DNA of 64,000 nucleotides from Xanthobacter agilis (GCF_021730435.1 NZ_JABWGX010000008.1:1-64000), one strand, 5' to 3'; counted from the first letter of the stretch, positions 37,667-46,456 are shown. The notes: generated by a model from the letters alone, not told the origin. Numbers and translations: made by a program.

Positions 37667-38494
37667 TCAGTTCTGGCCTTGGCTTTGGCTCTGAACGGCC
37701 CGCGTCGGAACGCGGCCGTCCTGCGCGCAGACGCTTTCGCGGCACTCGAAGCCGGTGCTGCGCATGGGCGCGACGCCGAACGCATCGAGTCCGACCGCGA
37801 GCCGCACATAATTTTCCGTGGTGCACAGATTGCGGCCCGGATCGAATGCCACCCAGCCGATTTCGGGCACATAGGCTTCCGCCCAGTGCCGGGCGGTGCC
37901 CTCGTCATCCTCGGCGAGGTATCCGGAGATGTGGCGGGCGGGACTCCCGAGATGCCGCGCCGCCGCGGTGAACAGGTGGGCAAGCCCGCCCGGACACGAC
38001 GCCTTGGCGACGAGGGCGTCGTGGGCCGACATGGGCATGATGGTGGGCGTGGGTTCAATCTCGGCCACGGTCTCGTGCAGGTGCACCATCAAGGCATGGA
38101 GGCGGCTCAGGGGATCCGGGGAGGCGTCCTTCACGCTGTCGGCGAAGGTGATCACCGCCTCCGTGGGGTGGGCGAGGGACGTTTCGCGCAGGTAAAGCGC
38201 CGGCGGAAACGGCTCCACCGTTCCGCGCACGATCCCGGTGGTGTCGAATGTCTCCACCTCGCCCTCGGCGACCACGGTCACGTGGTCGGTGGGTCCGTCC
38301 ACGCTGAAGGCGTGGCAGAGATTGCCGAAGGCGTCCTCCAGGGGGTGGAGGCGGCCATCACTGTTGAGGTCAAGGGTCCAGCGCTGAATGAACTGGCCCT
38401 CGTGGGGGCGGGGCGTGAGGCGCACCGTGACCGACAAATTGCGGCTGCCGGGCGCGAAGCGCTGGGTGATCTCGTGGCGGATGCGGACACGCAT
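37667..38494 (-). CDS. Transglutaminase-like protein of the alpha-E/ATP-grasp operon
   Basis: 275 residues. An N-terminal beta domain (about 1-110, transglutaminase N-terminal type) is followed by the catalytic core with Cys in ASCPGGLAHLFTAAARHLG, His in RHWAEAYVPEIGW and Asp in WVAFDPGRN, a full papain-like triad. It is third in the order circularly permuted ATP-grasp, alpha-E, transglutaminase on the minus strand. The trio is widespread and probably makes or processes an amide-linked peptide; the product is unknown. The C-terminal tail is Gln/Ser-rich. Confidence 0.87.
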   Translation of the reverse strand: MRVRIRHEITQRFAPGSRNLSVTVRLTPRPHEGQFIQRWTLDLNSDGRLHPLEDAFGNLCHAFSVDGPTDHVTVVAEGEVETFDTTGIVRGTVEPFPPALYLRETSLAHPTEAVITFADSVKDASPDPLSRLHALMVHLHETVAEIEPTPTIMPMSAHDALVAKASCPGGLAHLFTAAARHLGSPARHISGYLAEDDEGTARHWAEAYVPEIGWVAFDPGRNLCTTENYVRLAVGLDAFGVAPMRSTGFECRESVCAQDGRVPTRAVQSQSQGQN

Positions 38495-38545
38495 GGGCGG
38501 ACCCTGAAGATTGCCGAACTGAAAGAACTGGAGCGAATTTTGTTC

Positions 38546-38632
38546 GCCTGAGCGGAACGTTATTCGCTCTCACCTTTTGCATCTCCGCATCTTCTTTACG
38601 CGAAACAGGCTCCGTTTCGCATGGACGATGCC
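38546..38632. repeat. Dispersed intergenic palindrome, copy B
   Basis: GCATCTTC (38587-38594) pairs with GACGATGC (38624-38631) with one mismatch, around CTTCTTTACGCGAAACAGG-TCCGTTTCGC. Upstream lies AGCG/CGCT symmetry near 38551-38569. It occupies the 180-base spacer between the alpha-E and transglutaminase genes, so it lies inside that operon. It is a diverged relative of copies A and C. Confidence 0.6.
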
Positions 38633-38674
38633 TTGACGCTGAACACATCAGCGAAAAATGCGCGGATCCGCCCC

Positions 38675-39625
38675 TCAGGTGAGATACTGCTCCTTGATCT
38701 CCGCGCCCAGCTTGTTGTTGTCGGAAATGAAGCCCGAGATGAACTCGTGCAGGCCGGTCTGGAAGATGTCCTCGATGTTGCGGTTGGTGAGCCGCGCCAG
38801 CATGGACCGGGCCAGCCGCTGGGAGGGGCCCTGCCGCCCGTAGGCGGAGGCGATGTCGTCCAGGTTGCGCGCGAGATTGTCGTAGCAGGCGGCCAGCGAA
38901 CGCGGCATCTGCCGGTTCAGGATCAGGAGGTCCGCCACCAGCCAGGGCTTGACGCTGTCCCGATACACCCAGTGGAAGGCGGTGAGCGCCGACACCGAGC
39001 GCAGGATGGACGCCCATTGGAAATAATCGAGCGGGCCGCCCACATGCTCTTTCTCCGGCAGCAGCACATGATATTTCACGTCGAGGATGCGGGCGGTATT
39101 GTCCGAGCGCTCGAGCTGGGCGCCGCAGCGGGAGAACCAATACGCGTCGTTGCGCAGCATGGTGCGGAAGGTGGCGCCATCGAAGCGCAGCGAGGTTTCC
39201 TTCACAAACGCCAGGAAACGCGAAAGCTCGTCGCGGGTTAGCGCCCGGTTGGGGAAATTGCGCAGCTCGATCCAGGCGGTGTTGATGACCTCCCACATCT
39301 CGGAGGTCAGCGCCGTGCGCACGGAGCGCGCGTTGGTGCGGGCCACCTCGAAGCAATTGCGGATGGAGGAGGGGTTTTCCGCCTCGAACGCGAGGAACGA
39401 GACCACCTGTTCCTCCTTGGCCTCCTCCAGGGGTCCGTAGCGTTCGGTGAACAGGTCGGAGACGCCGGCGGTGAGCACCGCCGATCCCCATTCGTTGGTG
39501 GAGCCGCCATAGGTCACAGGCGTGTAGGCGAGCCGCTGCGAGACGTCCAGGATGCGCGCGAGGCAGTCGGCGCGTTCGACGTATCGGCTGAGCCAGTAGA
39601 GATTGTCAGCGGTGCGGGAGAGCAT
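38675..39625 (-). CDS. Alpha-E domain protein (DUF403)
   Basis: 316 residues from ATG 39625 (MLSRTADNLYWLSRYVERAD), the family's invariant beginning; a longer frame upstream is not conserved-looking. It is almost wholly alpha-helical. The block DAYWFSRCGAQLERSDNTAR is a second copy of the N-terminal ERAD-type helix. Function is unknown, but it always travels with the circularly permuted ATP-grasp protein and a transglutaminase, here 129 bases after the former. Confidence 0.9.
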   Translation of the reverse strand: MLSRTADNLYWLSRYVERADCLARILDVSQRLAYTPVTYGGSTNEWGSAVLTAGVSDLFTERYGPLEEAKEEQVVSFLAFEAENPSSIRNCFEVARTNARSVRTALTSEMWEVINTAWIELRNFPNRALTRDELSRFLAFVKETSLRFDGATFRTMLRNDAYWFSRCGAQLERSDNTARILDVKYHVLLPEKEHVGGPLDYFQWASILRSVSALTAFHWVYRDSVKPWLVADLLILNRQMPRSLAACYDNLARNLDDIASAYGRQGPSQRLARSMLARLTNRNIEDIFQTGLHEFISGFISDNNKLGAEIKEQYLT

Positions 39626-39754
39626 GGAGAACCCATCCGGAGGAGGAAGAGACGGGGGCGTCGTGGCAGGGCGCCCGCCGGCGATGTGTTCGAAGGTCAC
39701 TTGCGGCGCTGGGATATCGCGCCGCGACCTCAAGTCATGCGTCGAAAATCTAAA

Positions 39755-41170
39755 TCACGCGTCGAGCACCCATGTGTCCTTGGTGCCGCCGCCCTGGCTC
39801 GAATTGACCACGAGGGAGCCCTCCTTCATGGCCACGCGGGTCAGGCCGCCGGGCACGATGCGCACCTTGTCGGAACCGGACAGAATGAAGGGCCGCAGGT
39901 CCACATGGCGCGGCGCGATGCCCTGCTCCACCAGCGTCGGGCAGGTGGACAAGGCGAGTGTCGGCTGGGCAATGAAATTGCCGGGATCGGCGATGAGCTT
40001 CTCGCGGAATTTCTCGATCTGCGCCTTGTCGGCGGCCGGGCCCACCAGCATGCCGTAGCCGCCGGAGCCGTGCACTTCCTTCACCACCAGCTCGGGCAGG
40101 TGCTCCAGCACATATTTCAGGTGGTCCGCCTCGCGGCAGCGCCAGGTGGGCACGTTCGGCAGCAACGGCTCCTCGCCCAGATAGAAGCGAATGATCTCCG
40201 GCATGTAGGAATAGACCGCCTTGTCGTCGGCGACGCCGGTTCCTACCGCATTGGTGAGGGTGACGTTGCCGGCCTGATAGGCGCTCATGAGGCCGGGCAC
40301 GCCCAGCACGCTGTCGGGGCGGAAGGCGAGGGGGTCCAGGAAGTCGTCGTCGAGCCGGCGGTAGATCACATCCACCCGCTTCGGCCCCTCGGTGGTGCGC
40401 ATGAAGACGATGCCGTCCTTCACGAACAGATCGCGGCCTTCCACCAGGTCCACGCCCAGCTTATCGGCCAGGAAGGAGTGTTCGTAATAAGCGGAATTGT
40501 AGATGCCGGGGGTGAGGATCACCACATTGGGCTCATGCCCGCCATGGGGCGAGAGCGAGCGCAGGGTGGCCAGCAGGTCGTCGGCGTAGTTCTCCACCGG
40601 CGCGACCTTGTGCATGGAGAACAGCTCGGGGAACAGGCGCAGCATGATCTCCCGGTTCTCCAGCATGTAGGAGACGCCGGACGGCGTGCGCGCGTTGTCT
40701 TCAAGCACATAGAAGGTGTCGGGGTCGGTGCGGACGATATCGATGCCGGCGATGTGCACATAAAGATCATGCGGCACGCGCTGGCCGTTCATCTCCGGCC
40801 GGAACGCCGGGTTCTTGTAGACGAGGTCTTCGGGAACCACGCCGGCCTTCAGCACTTCCCGCTTCGAATAGACGTCGCGGATATACATGTTGAGGGCCTT
40901 CACCCGCTGCTCGAGGCCCTTCGACAGGCGCCCCCACTCATCCTTGGTGAGGATGCGCGGCACGATGTCGAACGGGATCAGGCGCTCCTGGGCGTTCTGC
41001 TCCCCATAGACGGCGAAGGTGATTCCGATCCGCCGAAAGATGTATTCCGCTTCCTTGCGGCGGTGGTCGAGCACGTCCTGCGGGACGGTGCTGAGCCACT
41101 GCTTCAGCGTCTCGTAGGCCGGTCTCACATGCCCATTGGTGCTGGACATCTCGTCGAACGCTTGCCGCAT
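39755..41170 (-). CDS. Circularly permuted ATP-grasp protein (DUF404/DUF407)
   Basis: 471 residues from ATG 41170 (GGAGTG upstream); a GTG at 41182 would add four residues. Contains RILTKDEWGRLSKGLEQRVK, DIVRTDPDTFYVLEDNARTPSGVSY-type block (about 155-180) and VKEVHGSGGYGMLVGPA near the C-terminus, the glycine-rich ATP-grasp loop displaced by the permutation. It should catalyse ATP-dependent peptide or amide ligation. First gene of the three-gene unit with alpha-E and transglutaminase proteins. Confidence 0.9.
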   Translation of the reverse strand: MRQAFDEMSSTNGHVRPAYETLKQWLSTVPQDVLDHRRKEAEYIFRRIGITFAVYGEQNAQERLIPFDIVPRILTKDEWGRLSKGLEQRVKALNMYIRDVYSKREVLKAGVVPEDLVYKNPAFRPEMNGQRVPHDLYVHIAGIDIVRTDPDTFYVLEDNARTPSGVSYMLENREIMLRLFPELFSMHKVAPVENYADDLLATLRSLSPHGGHEPNVVILTPGIYNSAYYEHSFLADKLGVDLVEGRDLFVKDGIVFMRTTEGPKRVDVIYRRLDDDFLDPLAFRPDSVLGVPGLMSAYQAGNVTLTNAVGTGVADDKAVYSYMPEIIRFYLGEEPLLPNVPTWRCREADHLKYVLEHLPELVVKEVHGSGGYGMLVGPAADKAQIEKFREKLIADPGNFIAQPTLALSTCPTLVEQGIAPRHVDLRPFILSGSDKVRIVPGGLTRVAMKEGSLVVNSSQGGGTKDTWVLDA

Positions 41171-41340
41171 TGGGACTGTCACTCCACGTCCGCTGGTCTC
41201 AGATTCAGAACGCTACAAACATCGTGCCAAAGAAGTGATAAAGGGGAAAGGCTTCCTGGCTGCGACGCTCTCGCTTTATAGGTGGGTGCGATTTAGGCAG
41301 ATCTGGTGAAGGTGCCGCTGGAAAGGGCAGGTGATGCGTC

Positions 41341-42099
41341 ATGAGTGAGGCAGACGGCGCGCAAATGGTCAGCGCAGGATTGGTCGTCATTGGCGACGAG
41401 GTCCTTTCTGGCCGGACCAAGGACAAAAACATCGGCCACATCGCCGAACGGCTGACCGAGATCGGCATCGATCTGCGGGAGGTGCGCATCGTGCCCGATG
41501 TGGAGGAGGACATTGTCGCCGCGGTCAACGCGCTGCGTCATCGCTTCACCTATGTCTTCACCACCGGTGGCATCGGCCCCACCCACGACGATATCACGGC
41601 CGATTCGATCGCCAAGGCTTTCGGAGTCAGCATAGACATAGATCCGCGCGCCCGCGCCATGCTGCTCGAATATATTGCGGAGAAGGATCTCAACGACGCA
41701 CGATTGCGCATGGCGCGGATCCCGGCCGGGGCCTCCCTGGTGGTCAATGCGGTGTCCAAGGCGCCGGGATTCCGGATCGGCAATGTGATCGTGATGGCCG
41801 GCGTGCCCCGCATCATGCAGGCGATGCTGGAGGCGGTGCTGCCCGAGCTGGACAAAGGCCGCCCGATGCTCTCGCAGACCGTCCTCGCGGACGCCAAGGA
41901 GGGAGACATCGCCGCGCCGCTGGCGGAGATCGCTAAGCGTCATCCAGATACCATCATCGGATCCTATCCGTTCCGCGACGAGGATGGGCGCTTCAAGACT
42001 CATCTGGTGGTGCGCGCACGGGAGCAGGCTTTGGTCGGCGCCGTGGCGGACGAGGTGCGGGAGATGGTGCAGGGCGTCCAGAAGCTCCTTGGCTCCTGA
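41341..42099 (+). CDS. CinA-type molybdopterin-binding domain protein
   Basis: 252 residues. VVIGDEVLSGRTKDKNIGHI and FTTGGIGPTHDDITADSIA are the two conserved motifs of the MoaB/MogA-like (CinA N-terminal) domain. The C-terminal amidohydrolase half of full-length CinA is missing, so this is the single-domain form common in alphaproteobacteria. Roles suggested for the family include pyridine nucleotide or ADP-ribose turnover; molybdenum-cofactor work is not shown. It diverges from the ATP-grasp operon. Confidence 0.88.
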   Translation: MSEADGAQMVSAGLVVIGDEVLSGRTKDKNIGHIAERLTEIGIDLREVRIVPDVEEDIVAAVNALRHRFTYVFTTGGIGPTHDDITADSIAKAFGVSIDIDPRARAMLLEYIAEKDLNDARLRMARIPAGASLVVNAVSKAPGFRIGNVIVMAGVPRIMQAMLEAVLPELDKGRPMLSQTVLADAKEGDIAAPLAEIAKRHPDTIIGSYPFRDEDGRFKTHLVVRAREQALVGAVADEVREMVQGVQKLLGS

Positions 42100-42276
42100 T
42101 CGGAGACGCCGGTTCTCGGAGGAGCCTGCTGGCGCCTTTACATGGCAAGATGCGCCCAAAGTCGAGGGCGGCAATTGGCCGCCGCCTCGCTCGCGGAAGC
42201 GTGACCTTATGGTGGTATTCCCGCATTGGAATATTTGTAGGGTGTGGCCTCCTGCGAATCCGCATTGGAGCCGAAG

Positions 42277-42711
42277 ATGCGTCTTTCCGTGACCGCCGCT
42301 GTCGTGGCCGGGCTTGTCGCCGCCACCGCCGCTTATGCCCAGACCAATGTCCTCCAGCAGCGCCGCGCTGCGATGAAGGAGATTGGGGAGCAGACGGACA
42401 TCGGCGCCTCGATCCTGAAGGGCAAGGTGCCGTTCAGCACCGAAAAGGCTACGCTGATCTTCCAGACCTACAAGGATAAGATGGTCGGCCTCGAGAAGCT
42501 GTTCCCGCCCGGTTCCGACACGGGCGAGACCAAGGCCACCGCAGCGGTGTGGACCGATCGCGCCGGCTTCGACGCGGCGATCGTCAAGTTCAATCAGGCG
42601 GTGGCCGACAATGCCGCCAAGGGCGTGGTCGACGAAGCCGGCTTCAAGGTGGCTTTCGCCGCCGTGGCCGAGAATTGCCGCGCCTGCCACCAGACCTTCA
42701 AGTCTCGCTGA
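42277..42711 (+). CDS. Cytochrome c' (class II c-type cytochrome)
   Basis: 144 residues from ATG 42277, with GGAG upstream; an in-frame GTG at 42244 would spoil the signal peptide (MRLSVTAAVVAGL, cleavage near residue 21 AYA). The haem-binding CRACH is at 134-138, at the C-terminus as in the four-helix-bundle class. The fifth ligand is His138. Cytochromes c' bind NO and protect against nitrosative stress. A convergent cytochrome b561 gene lies beyond the shared terminator. 42100-42276 shows no gene. Confidence 0.93.
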   Translation: MRLSVTAAVVAGLVAATAAYAQTNVLQQRRAAMKEIGEQTDIGASILKGKVPFSTEKATLIFQTYKDKMVGLEKLFPPGSDTGETKATAAVWTDRAGFDAAIVKFNQAVADNAAKGVVDEAGFKVAFAAVAENCRACHQTFKSR

Positions 42712-42745
42712 TCGGGGCTGGTTCCCGTCGCAGTCTCGTGACCCC

Positions 42746-42781
42746 GCCGGGCGTTCCCTTGGGAGCGCCCGGCTTGTTTTT
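42746..42781. terminator. Terminator between cytochrome c' and cytochrome b561 genes
   Basis: GCCGGGCGTTCCC (42746-42758) pairs with GGGAGCGCCCGGC (42761-42773) with a single G-T pair; CTTGTTTTT follows on the + strand. On the minus strand the stem could also end the b561 transcript, although the T run there is poor. Confidence 0.85.
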
Positions 42782-42795
42782 GCGGGCCCGCGCCG

Positions 42796-43524
42796 TCAGC
42801 CAAGTCGGGTGATGGCGAACACGGCTGCCGCCGCGATGGCCGCCAGGACCAGCGCGAGCGGCAAGGGGGCGAGGCGGGGCGCGGGAATGCCAGGGGGCAA
42901 GCGCTTCCAGCCGGTGATCATGGGCCGCACCAGATCCTGTCGCAGCAGCACCGCATAGGCGATGATGGCCGCGACGTGCAGCGCCACCGCGATCACGATC
43001 AGATCGAACGAAAGGCCGTGCAGCACGGTGATCTGGTCGCTCACCTCGCCGCTCACCAGATCGGCGAGGGGGCCGCCCGTGAACAGGCCGTCATTGGAAA
43101 ACAGGCCCGATACAGTCTGGAACAGCAGCAGCGCCAGCAGCGCCAGCACCATATAAGCACCGGCGGCGTTATGGCCGGTCTCGGGCTCGCCCTCGCGCTT
43201 CATCACATGGCGCAGGTGGGCGATGGCGGCGCCGGGCGCGCGCACGAACGCGGAGAAGCGGGAGGTTTCGCTCCCCGCGAGCCCCCATAGAATGCGGAAC
43301 CCCACCAGGGTGAGGATGGCGTAGCCGGCATAGAAATGCCAGTCGATCCATCCGTTGCGCGCGGTCACATAGGACGTGACGACCAGCGCCACGAGCGCCC
43401 AATGGAACAGCCGCGTGGGCGCATCCCAGACCTTGATCCAGCGCCAGGCGCCGGTTTTGGTGCTGCGGGCGTCGGCTGTGGCCGACGGGCTGGGCGCGGC
43501 GTCGCGCAGCAGCGTTTCGGTCAT
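42796..43524 (-). CDS. Cytochrome b561 family membrane protein
   Basis: 242 residues from ATG 43524; the open frame runs far upstream but without b561 character. Starts its domain with IKVWDAPTRLFHWALVALVV, the conserved haem-ligand His helix; further His lies in WIDWHFYAGYAILTLVGFRI, and HGLSFDLIVIAVALHVAAII provides the distal pair. Four or five transmembrane helices. It is a di-haem electron carrier typically passing quinol electrons to periplasmic cytochromes such as cytochrome c', its convergent neighbour. Confidence 0.92.
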   Translation of the reverse strand: MTETLLRDAAPSPSATADARSTKTGAWRWIKVWDAPTRLFHWALVALVVTSYVTARNGWIDWHFYAGYAILTLVGFRILWGLAGSETSRFSAFVRAPGAAIAHLRHVMKREGEPETGHNAAGAYMVLALLALLLFQTVSGLFSNDGLFTGGPLADLVSGEVSDQITVLHGLSFDLIVIAVALHVAAIIAYAVLLRQDLVRPMITGWKRLPPGIPAPRLAPLPLALVLAAIAAAAVFAITRLG

Positions 43525-43773
43525 CGATTGCCTCTCATGGCCGTGGGACGCGCCCAGACCTGGGCGCGCACGGGTTCCATCTTTACCGGCGCGGGCGCCG
43601 CGAGAGAAGGCGAGCGTGTCAAAACGGGGCGGGCCGGCGCGACTTTTCATGTTCGCGCGGGTGCGAAAGGGATAAAGTGGCGGCATGGTCACGCGCCGTT
43701 TCGGGGCGTGCAAGACGCGGGTCGTGCGCGGATTTTGCATCGCGGTGCCGCGTATTTTGATTGTGAGATTGCC

Positions 43774-44154
43774 ATGACCGAGATTGCCGACGATGGCGCC
43801 GCCGCGCAGGCGGGCGCACCCACGGATCAGGAGACCCAGGCGCCGGAGCAGTTCCAGGTTCCGCCGGATGCCATCGCCCGTTGGGCGGCTCTGGAAGAAG
43901 GAGTGCCCCTGAAGATCACCCTGACGCGCGAGGATCTTGACCATCTGCTGCTCGGCCTGAGAAGCCTTGCCATCGGCCAGAGCGAGCTGGTGACCGCGCT
44001 GACCGGGCATATCAATCAGGATGCGCAGGCCAGCGCCCGCGCGCTGTTGACCGCCGACCAGATGTGCGTCGCCGCCTACAATCGCATCAATGCGTTCATC
44101 ACGGTGCTGATGATGGCTGCGACCCCAAAGGGCGAGAGCCCCGACCAACCCTAG
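43774..44154 (+). CDS. Conserved-looking hypothetical protein
   Basis: 126 residues from ATG 43774; the frame is open upstream but that part overlaps cytochrome b561 antisense. The first 35 residues are Ala/Gln/Pro-rich and acidic, then a likely helical domain VPLKITLTREDLDHLLLGLR and a final helix with MCVAAYNRINAFITVLMMA. No known motif, no signal peptide. Codon use matches its neighbours. Function unknown. It lies upstream of the globin gene, in the same direction, 380 bases away. Confidence 0.6.
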   Translation: MTEIADDGAAAQAGAPTDQETQAPEQFQVPPDAIARWAALEEGVPLKITLTREDLDHLLLGLRSLAIGQSELVTALTGHINQDAQASARALLTADQMCVAAYNRINAFITVLMMAATPKGESPDQP

Positions 44155-44335
44155 TTGCCGTGCCCGGCCGCCGGCTCGAATGGTGAATTCTTCATCGTGC
44201 ATAAAATTCGGGCGCAAGGGGTGTCGCCGGAGTCTTGTGCGCGGCAGGGGGGTCTTCTAGGGTCGTTATATAATTTTCATGCAAGACGCTGGCTGCCGCG
44301 CCATCGGGTGGGCATTCGGCGGGAAGGGTTATTCC

Positions 44336-44506
44336 ATGGCCTCCCACAAGGGCGATGTGCCTCTACCTGTGCGTTTCGTGCCGGGCACGGCGGTGCGCGT
44401 GCGCCCGCCGTGGCAGACGACCGCGAAGGCGGTTGCGCGCTCCAGGGCGGGCATCCGCCTGGTGGCGTCCAATACGCCCGACTGCAAGGATGAGACCAAG
44501 GATTGA
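44336..44506 (+). CDS. Small basic protein upstream of the globin gene (tentative)
   Basis: 56 residues, MASHKGDVPLPVRFVPGTAV to the stop at 44506, 30 bases before the globin start. GAAGGG stands 8 bases before its ATG, and a perfect TATAAT at 44269-44274 lies upstream, though without a good -35 element. It is Arg/Lys-rich in the middle and contains one Cys. No known domain. Its spacing suggests a two-gene transcript with the globin. The spacer 44155-44335 otherwise holds only that promoter element. Confidence 0.45.
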   Translation: MASHKGDVPLPVRFVPGTAVRVRPPWQTTAKAVARSRAGIRLVASNTPDCKDETKD

Positions 44507-44536
44507 GGGCGCTTCCGGCGCCGGAGGGTGGACCCC

Positions 44537-45406
44537 ATGACCATCTCGACCACGGCCCCGTCGGCCGTTCCTCACGCAGGCCCCGCGCTCCATCTGCCGG
44601 CGGCCAACGCGGCAACGGCGGATTTCGCTGGCGTGGCCTTCGTCGGCGCGCCCCATGCGCCGGCGCGACCGGGCATCTTCATCCTCACGCGGGCCATCGG
44701 CGGCTTTGCCTATCCGGCCTATGTGGGTGAAGGCGACGACATGGCCGCGGCCGAAGCCGCCGCGCGGGCCTTGTGGCCGGTGGAGGCCGCGCTGATCGAC
44801 GGCGTCTTCCACATGGAGCGCGCCAATGCGCGTCTGCGGGCCCATACCCTGCGCGACCTGATCGCCAAATATGATCCGCCGCTGAACACGGTCGGGCGCA
44901 AGGGCCCGGCGTCACCTGAGATCGCGGCGATCATTCCCGATCGGGCCGAGGGCTGGCCGGAGGGCGCGCGCGAGCAGCTCGCCACTCAGATCCACGCCAC
45001 CGAGGCGGACCTCGAACGCTTGGTGAAGGAGTTCTACGCGTCGGCGGGGGCCGATCCGGTGCTGGGGCCGGTCTTCACCCGCGCCATTCCCGATTGGGAC
45101 GAGCATTACCGCATCGTGCAGAATTTCTGGTCGCGCGCGCTGCTGGGCACCAGCCGCTATACTGGAAATCCCTTCTCCGCCCACATCATGCTCCAGCTCA
45201 AGCCAGAACATTTCACGCGCTGGGTGGATCTCTTCAAGGCCACCGCCCGCAAGGTGCTGGAACCGGCGGCGGCGGACCGCGCCATTGCCAAGGTGGAGCA
45301 CATGAGCACCTGCTTCCAGGCCGGATTGTTCCTGCCGAGCCTCGATGCGCCCGCCAATGCCCCGGTGGTGGGGCATCACGGGATGGCCGGCGCGCCCCCG
45401 CGCTGA
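44537..45406 (+). CDS. Group III truncated haemoglobin with N-terminal GIY-YIG-like domain
   Basis: 289 residues from ATG 44537 with GGAGGG upstream. Residues about 160-270 are a class III truncated globin: LVKEFYASAGADPVLGPVF, IVQNFWSRALLGTSRYTGNP and EHFTRWVDLF with His225 as proximal haem ligand. Normal TrHb3 is about 130-150 residues, so the first 145 are extra. That region has GIF (46-48), YPAYVGEGDDM (YVG 62-64) and LIAKYDPPLN (108-117), in the order and spacing of GIY-YIG nucleases, but the catalytic Glu before LI is not there. It may be a DNA-binding or vestigial domain. The domain call is my own reading. Confidence 0.75.
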   Translation: MTISTTAPSAVPHAGPALHLPAANAATADFAGVAFVGAPHAPARPGIFILTRAIGGFAYPAYVGEGDDMAAAEAAARALWPVEAALIDGVFHMERANARLRAHTLRDLIAKYDPPLNTVGRKGPASPEIAAIIPDRAEGWPEGAREQLATQIHATEADLERLVKEFYASAGADPVLGPVFTRAIPDWDEHYRIVQNFWSRALLGTSRYTGNPFSAHIMLQLKPEHFTRWVDLFKATARKVLEPAAADRAIAKVEHMSTCFQAGLFLPSLDAPANAPVVGHHGMAGAPPR

Positions 45407-45442
45407 CGGCGCACCACGGAACGGGCTTCAACCTGGACGGCG

Positions 45443-45468
45443 GCGCCGGCGCGAGAGATCGCCGGCGC
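45443..45468. terminator. GC-rich hairpin between convergent globin and Sel1 genes
   Basis: GCGCCGGCG (45443-45451) pairs with CGCCGGCGC (45460-45468) around an 8-base loop. No T run on either side. It is the only strong structure in the 90-base convergent gap. Confidence 0.4.
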
Positions 45469-45496
45469 TCGGTCGCGTTCCGGGAGGGGAGCAGAT

Positions 45497-46456
45497 TCAG
45501 GGGGCGGGTGTCGGGCCTTCTTCGGCCATGGAGACGCGGCGTTCGGCTGCGGCCTCTTCCTCGGGGCTCAGGGTCGCGCGCACCGCATCGAAGAAGCGGT
45601 CCGCGAGCGGGCTGTTCCCGGCTTTTGCACGCAGCAGCCAGGCGAATGCGGCGACGCGATCACGCGGCACGCCCGCGCCGAGGTGATGGGCCGCCCCCAG
45701 CAGGGCCTGCCCGTCGGGATCTCCGGCTTCCGCGGCCTTGCGCCACCAGTTTGCCGCCTCGCTATCGTCAGGCGCGGTGGGCGCCGCGCTCACGGCGTCG
45801 AGGTGGGCCATGAGGCCGAGGCGCGTCATGGCCGAGCCGATCCCCTGGGCGGCCGCGGCCGTGGCCCAGCGCTTTGATTCGGCCGGATCGGACGGCACGC
45901 TGGTGCCTTCGAACAGAAGGAAGCTCAGCATCTCCTGAGCGGGAGCATCCCCTGCCTCGGAGGCAAGGCGGTAAAGCTCCAGGGCACGGGTGGTATCCTG
46001 TGCACCGCCAAGGCCCTTCAGGCACAGGCGTGCGAGGTTGCGCTGGCCGACCGGATCGCCGGAATCGGCCGACAACTCCAGCCATTCCCGCGCCAGTTCA
46101 AGGTTTTGCTCGACCCCCAGGCCGTCGATGAAGCAGGCGCCGATGTTGTTTTGTGCGCGGCCGTGCCCTTCGCGCGCCAGCGGCTCCCAAATGGAAAGGG
46201 CAGTATCGTAGTCGCCCTTCTGCGCGGCCACGAGGGCGCTGCGCATTTCCTCCTCGGCGGGCGGCCAGGGTGGTGGCGGCGCGGGGATCTCCAGGGCTGG
46301 CACGGGCTCGGCGGCGGAAGCGGTGGTGGTCGCCTCGGCAGGGGGCAGGGCAGGTTCGACGCCCTCAGGGGCGGTGGAACGGTCGGGCATCGGGCGATCC
46401 TCGGGGGTCTGGGCTTCGTCGGCGCCCTTGCCTTTCAGGCGGTCGAGCCAGCTCAT
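45497..46456 (-). CDS. Sel1-repeat protein
   Basis: 319 residues from ATG 46456 (MSWLDRLKGKGADE), with AGGAG upstream. After a low-complexity Pro/Ala region (20-75), at least four Sel1-like repeats run from about 75 to 290, for example YDTALSIWEPLAREGHGRAQ, LAREWLELSADSGDPVGQR and AANWWRKAAEAGDPDGQALL. These pair of helices make protein-binding superhelices. No signal peptide, so probably cytoplasmic. The partner is unknown. Confidence 0.88.
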   Translation of the reverse strand: MSWLDRLKGKGADEAQTPEDRPMPDRSTAPEGVEPALPPAEATTTASAAEPVPALEIPAPPPPWPPAEEEMRSALVAAQKGDYDTALSIWEPLAREGHGRAQNNIGACFIDGLGVEQNLELAREWLELSADSGDPVGQRNLARLCLKGLGGAQDTTRALELYRLASEAGDAPAQEMLSFLLFEGTSVPSDPAESKRWATAAAAQGIGSAMTRLGLMAHLDAVSAAPTAPDDSEAANWWRKAAEAGDPDGQALLGAAHHLGAGVPRDRVAAFAWLLRAKAGNSPLADRFFDAVRATLSPEEEAAAERRVSMAEEGPTPAP

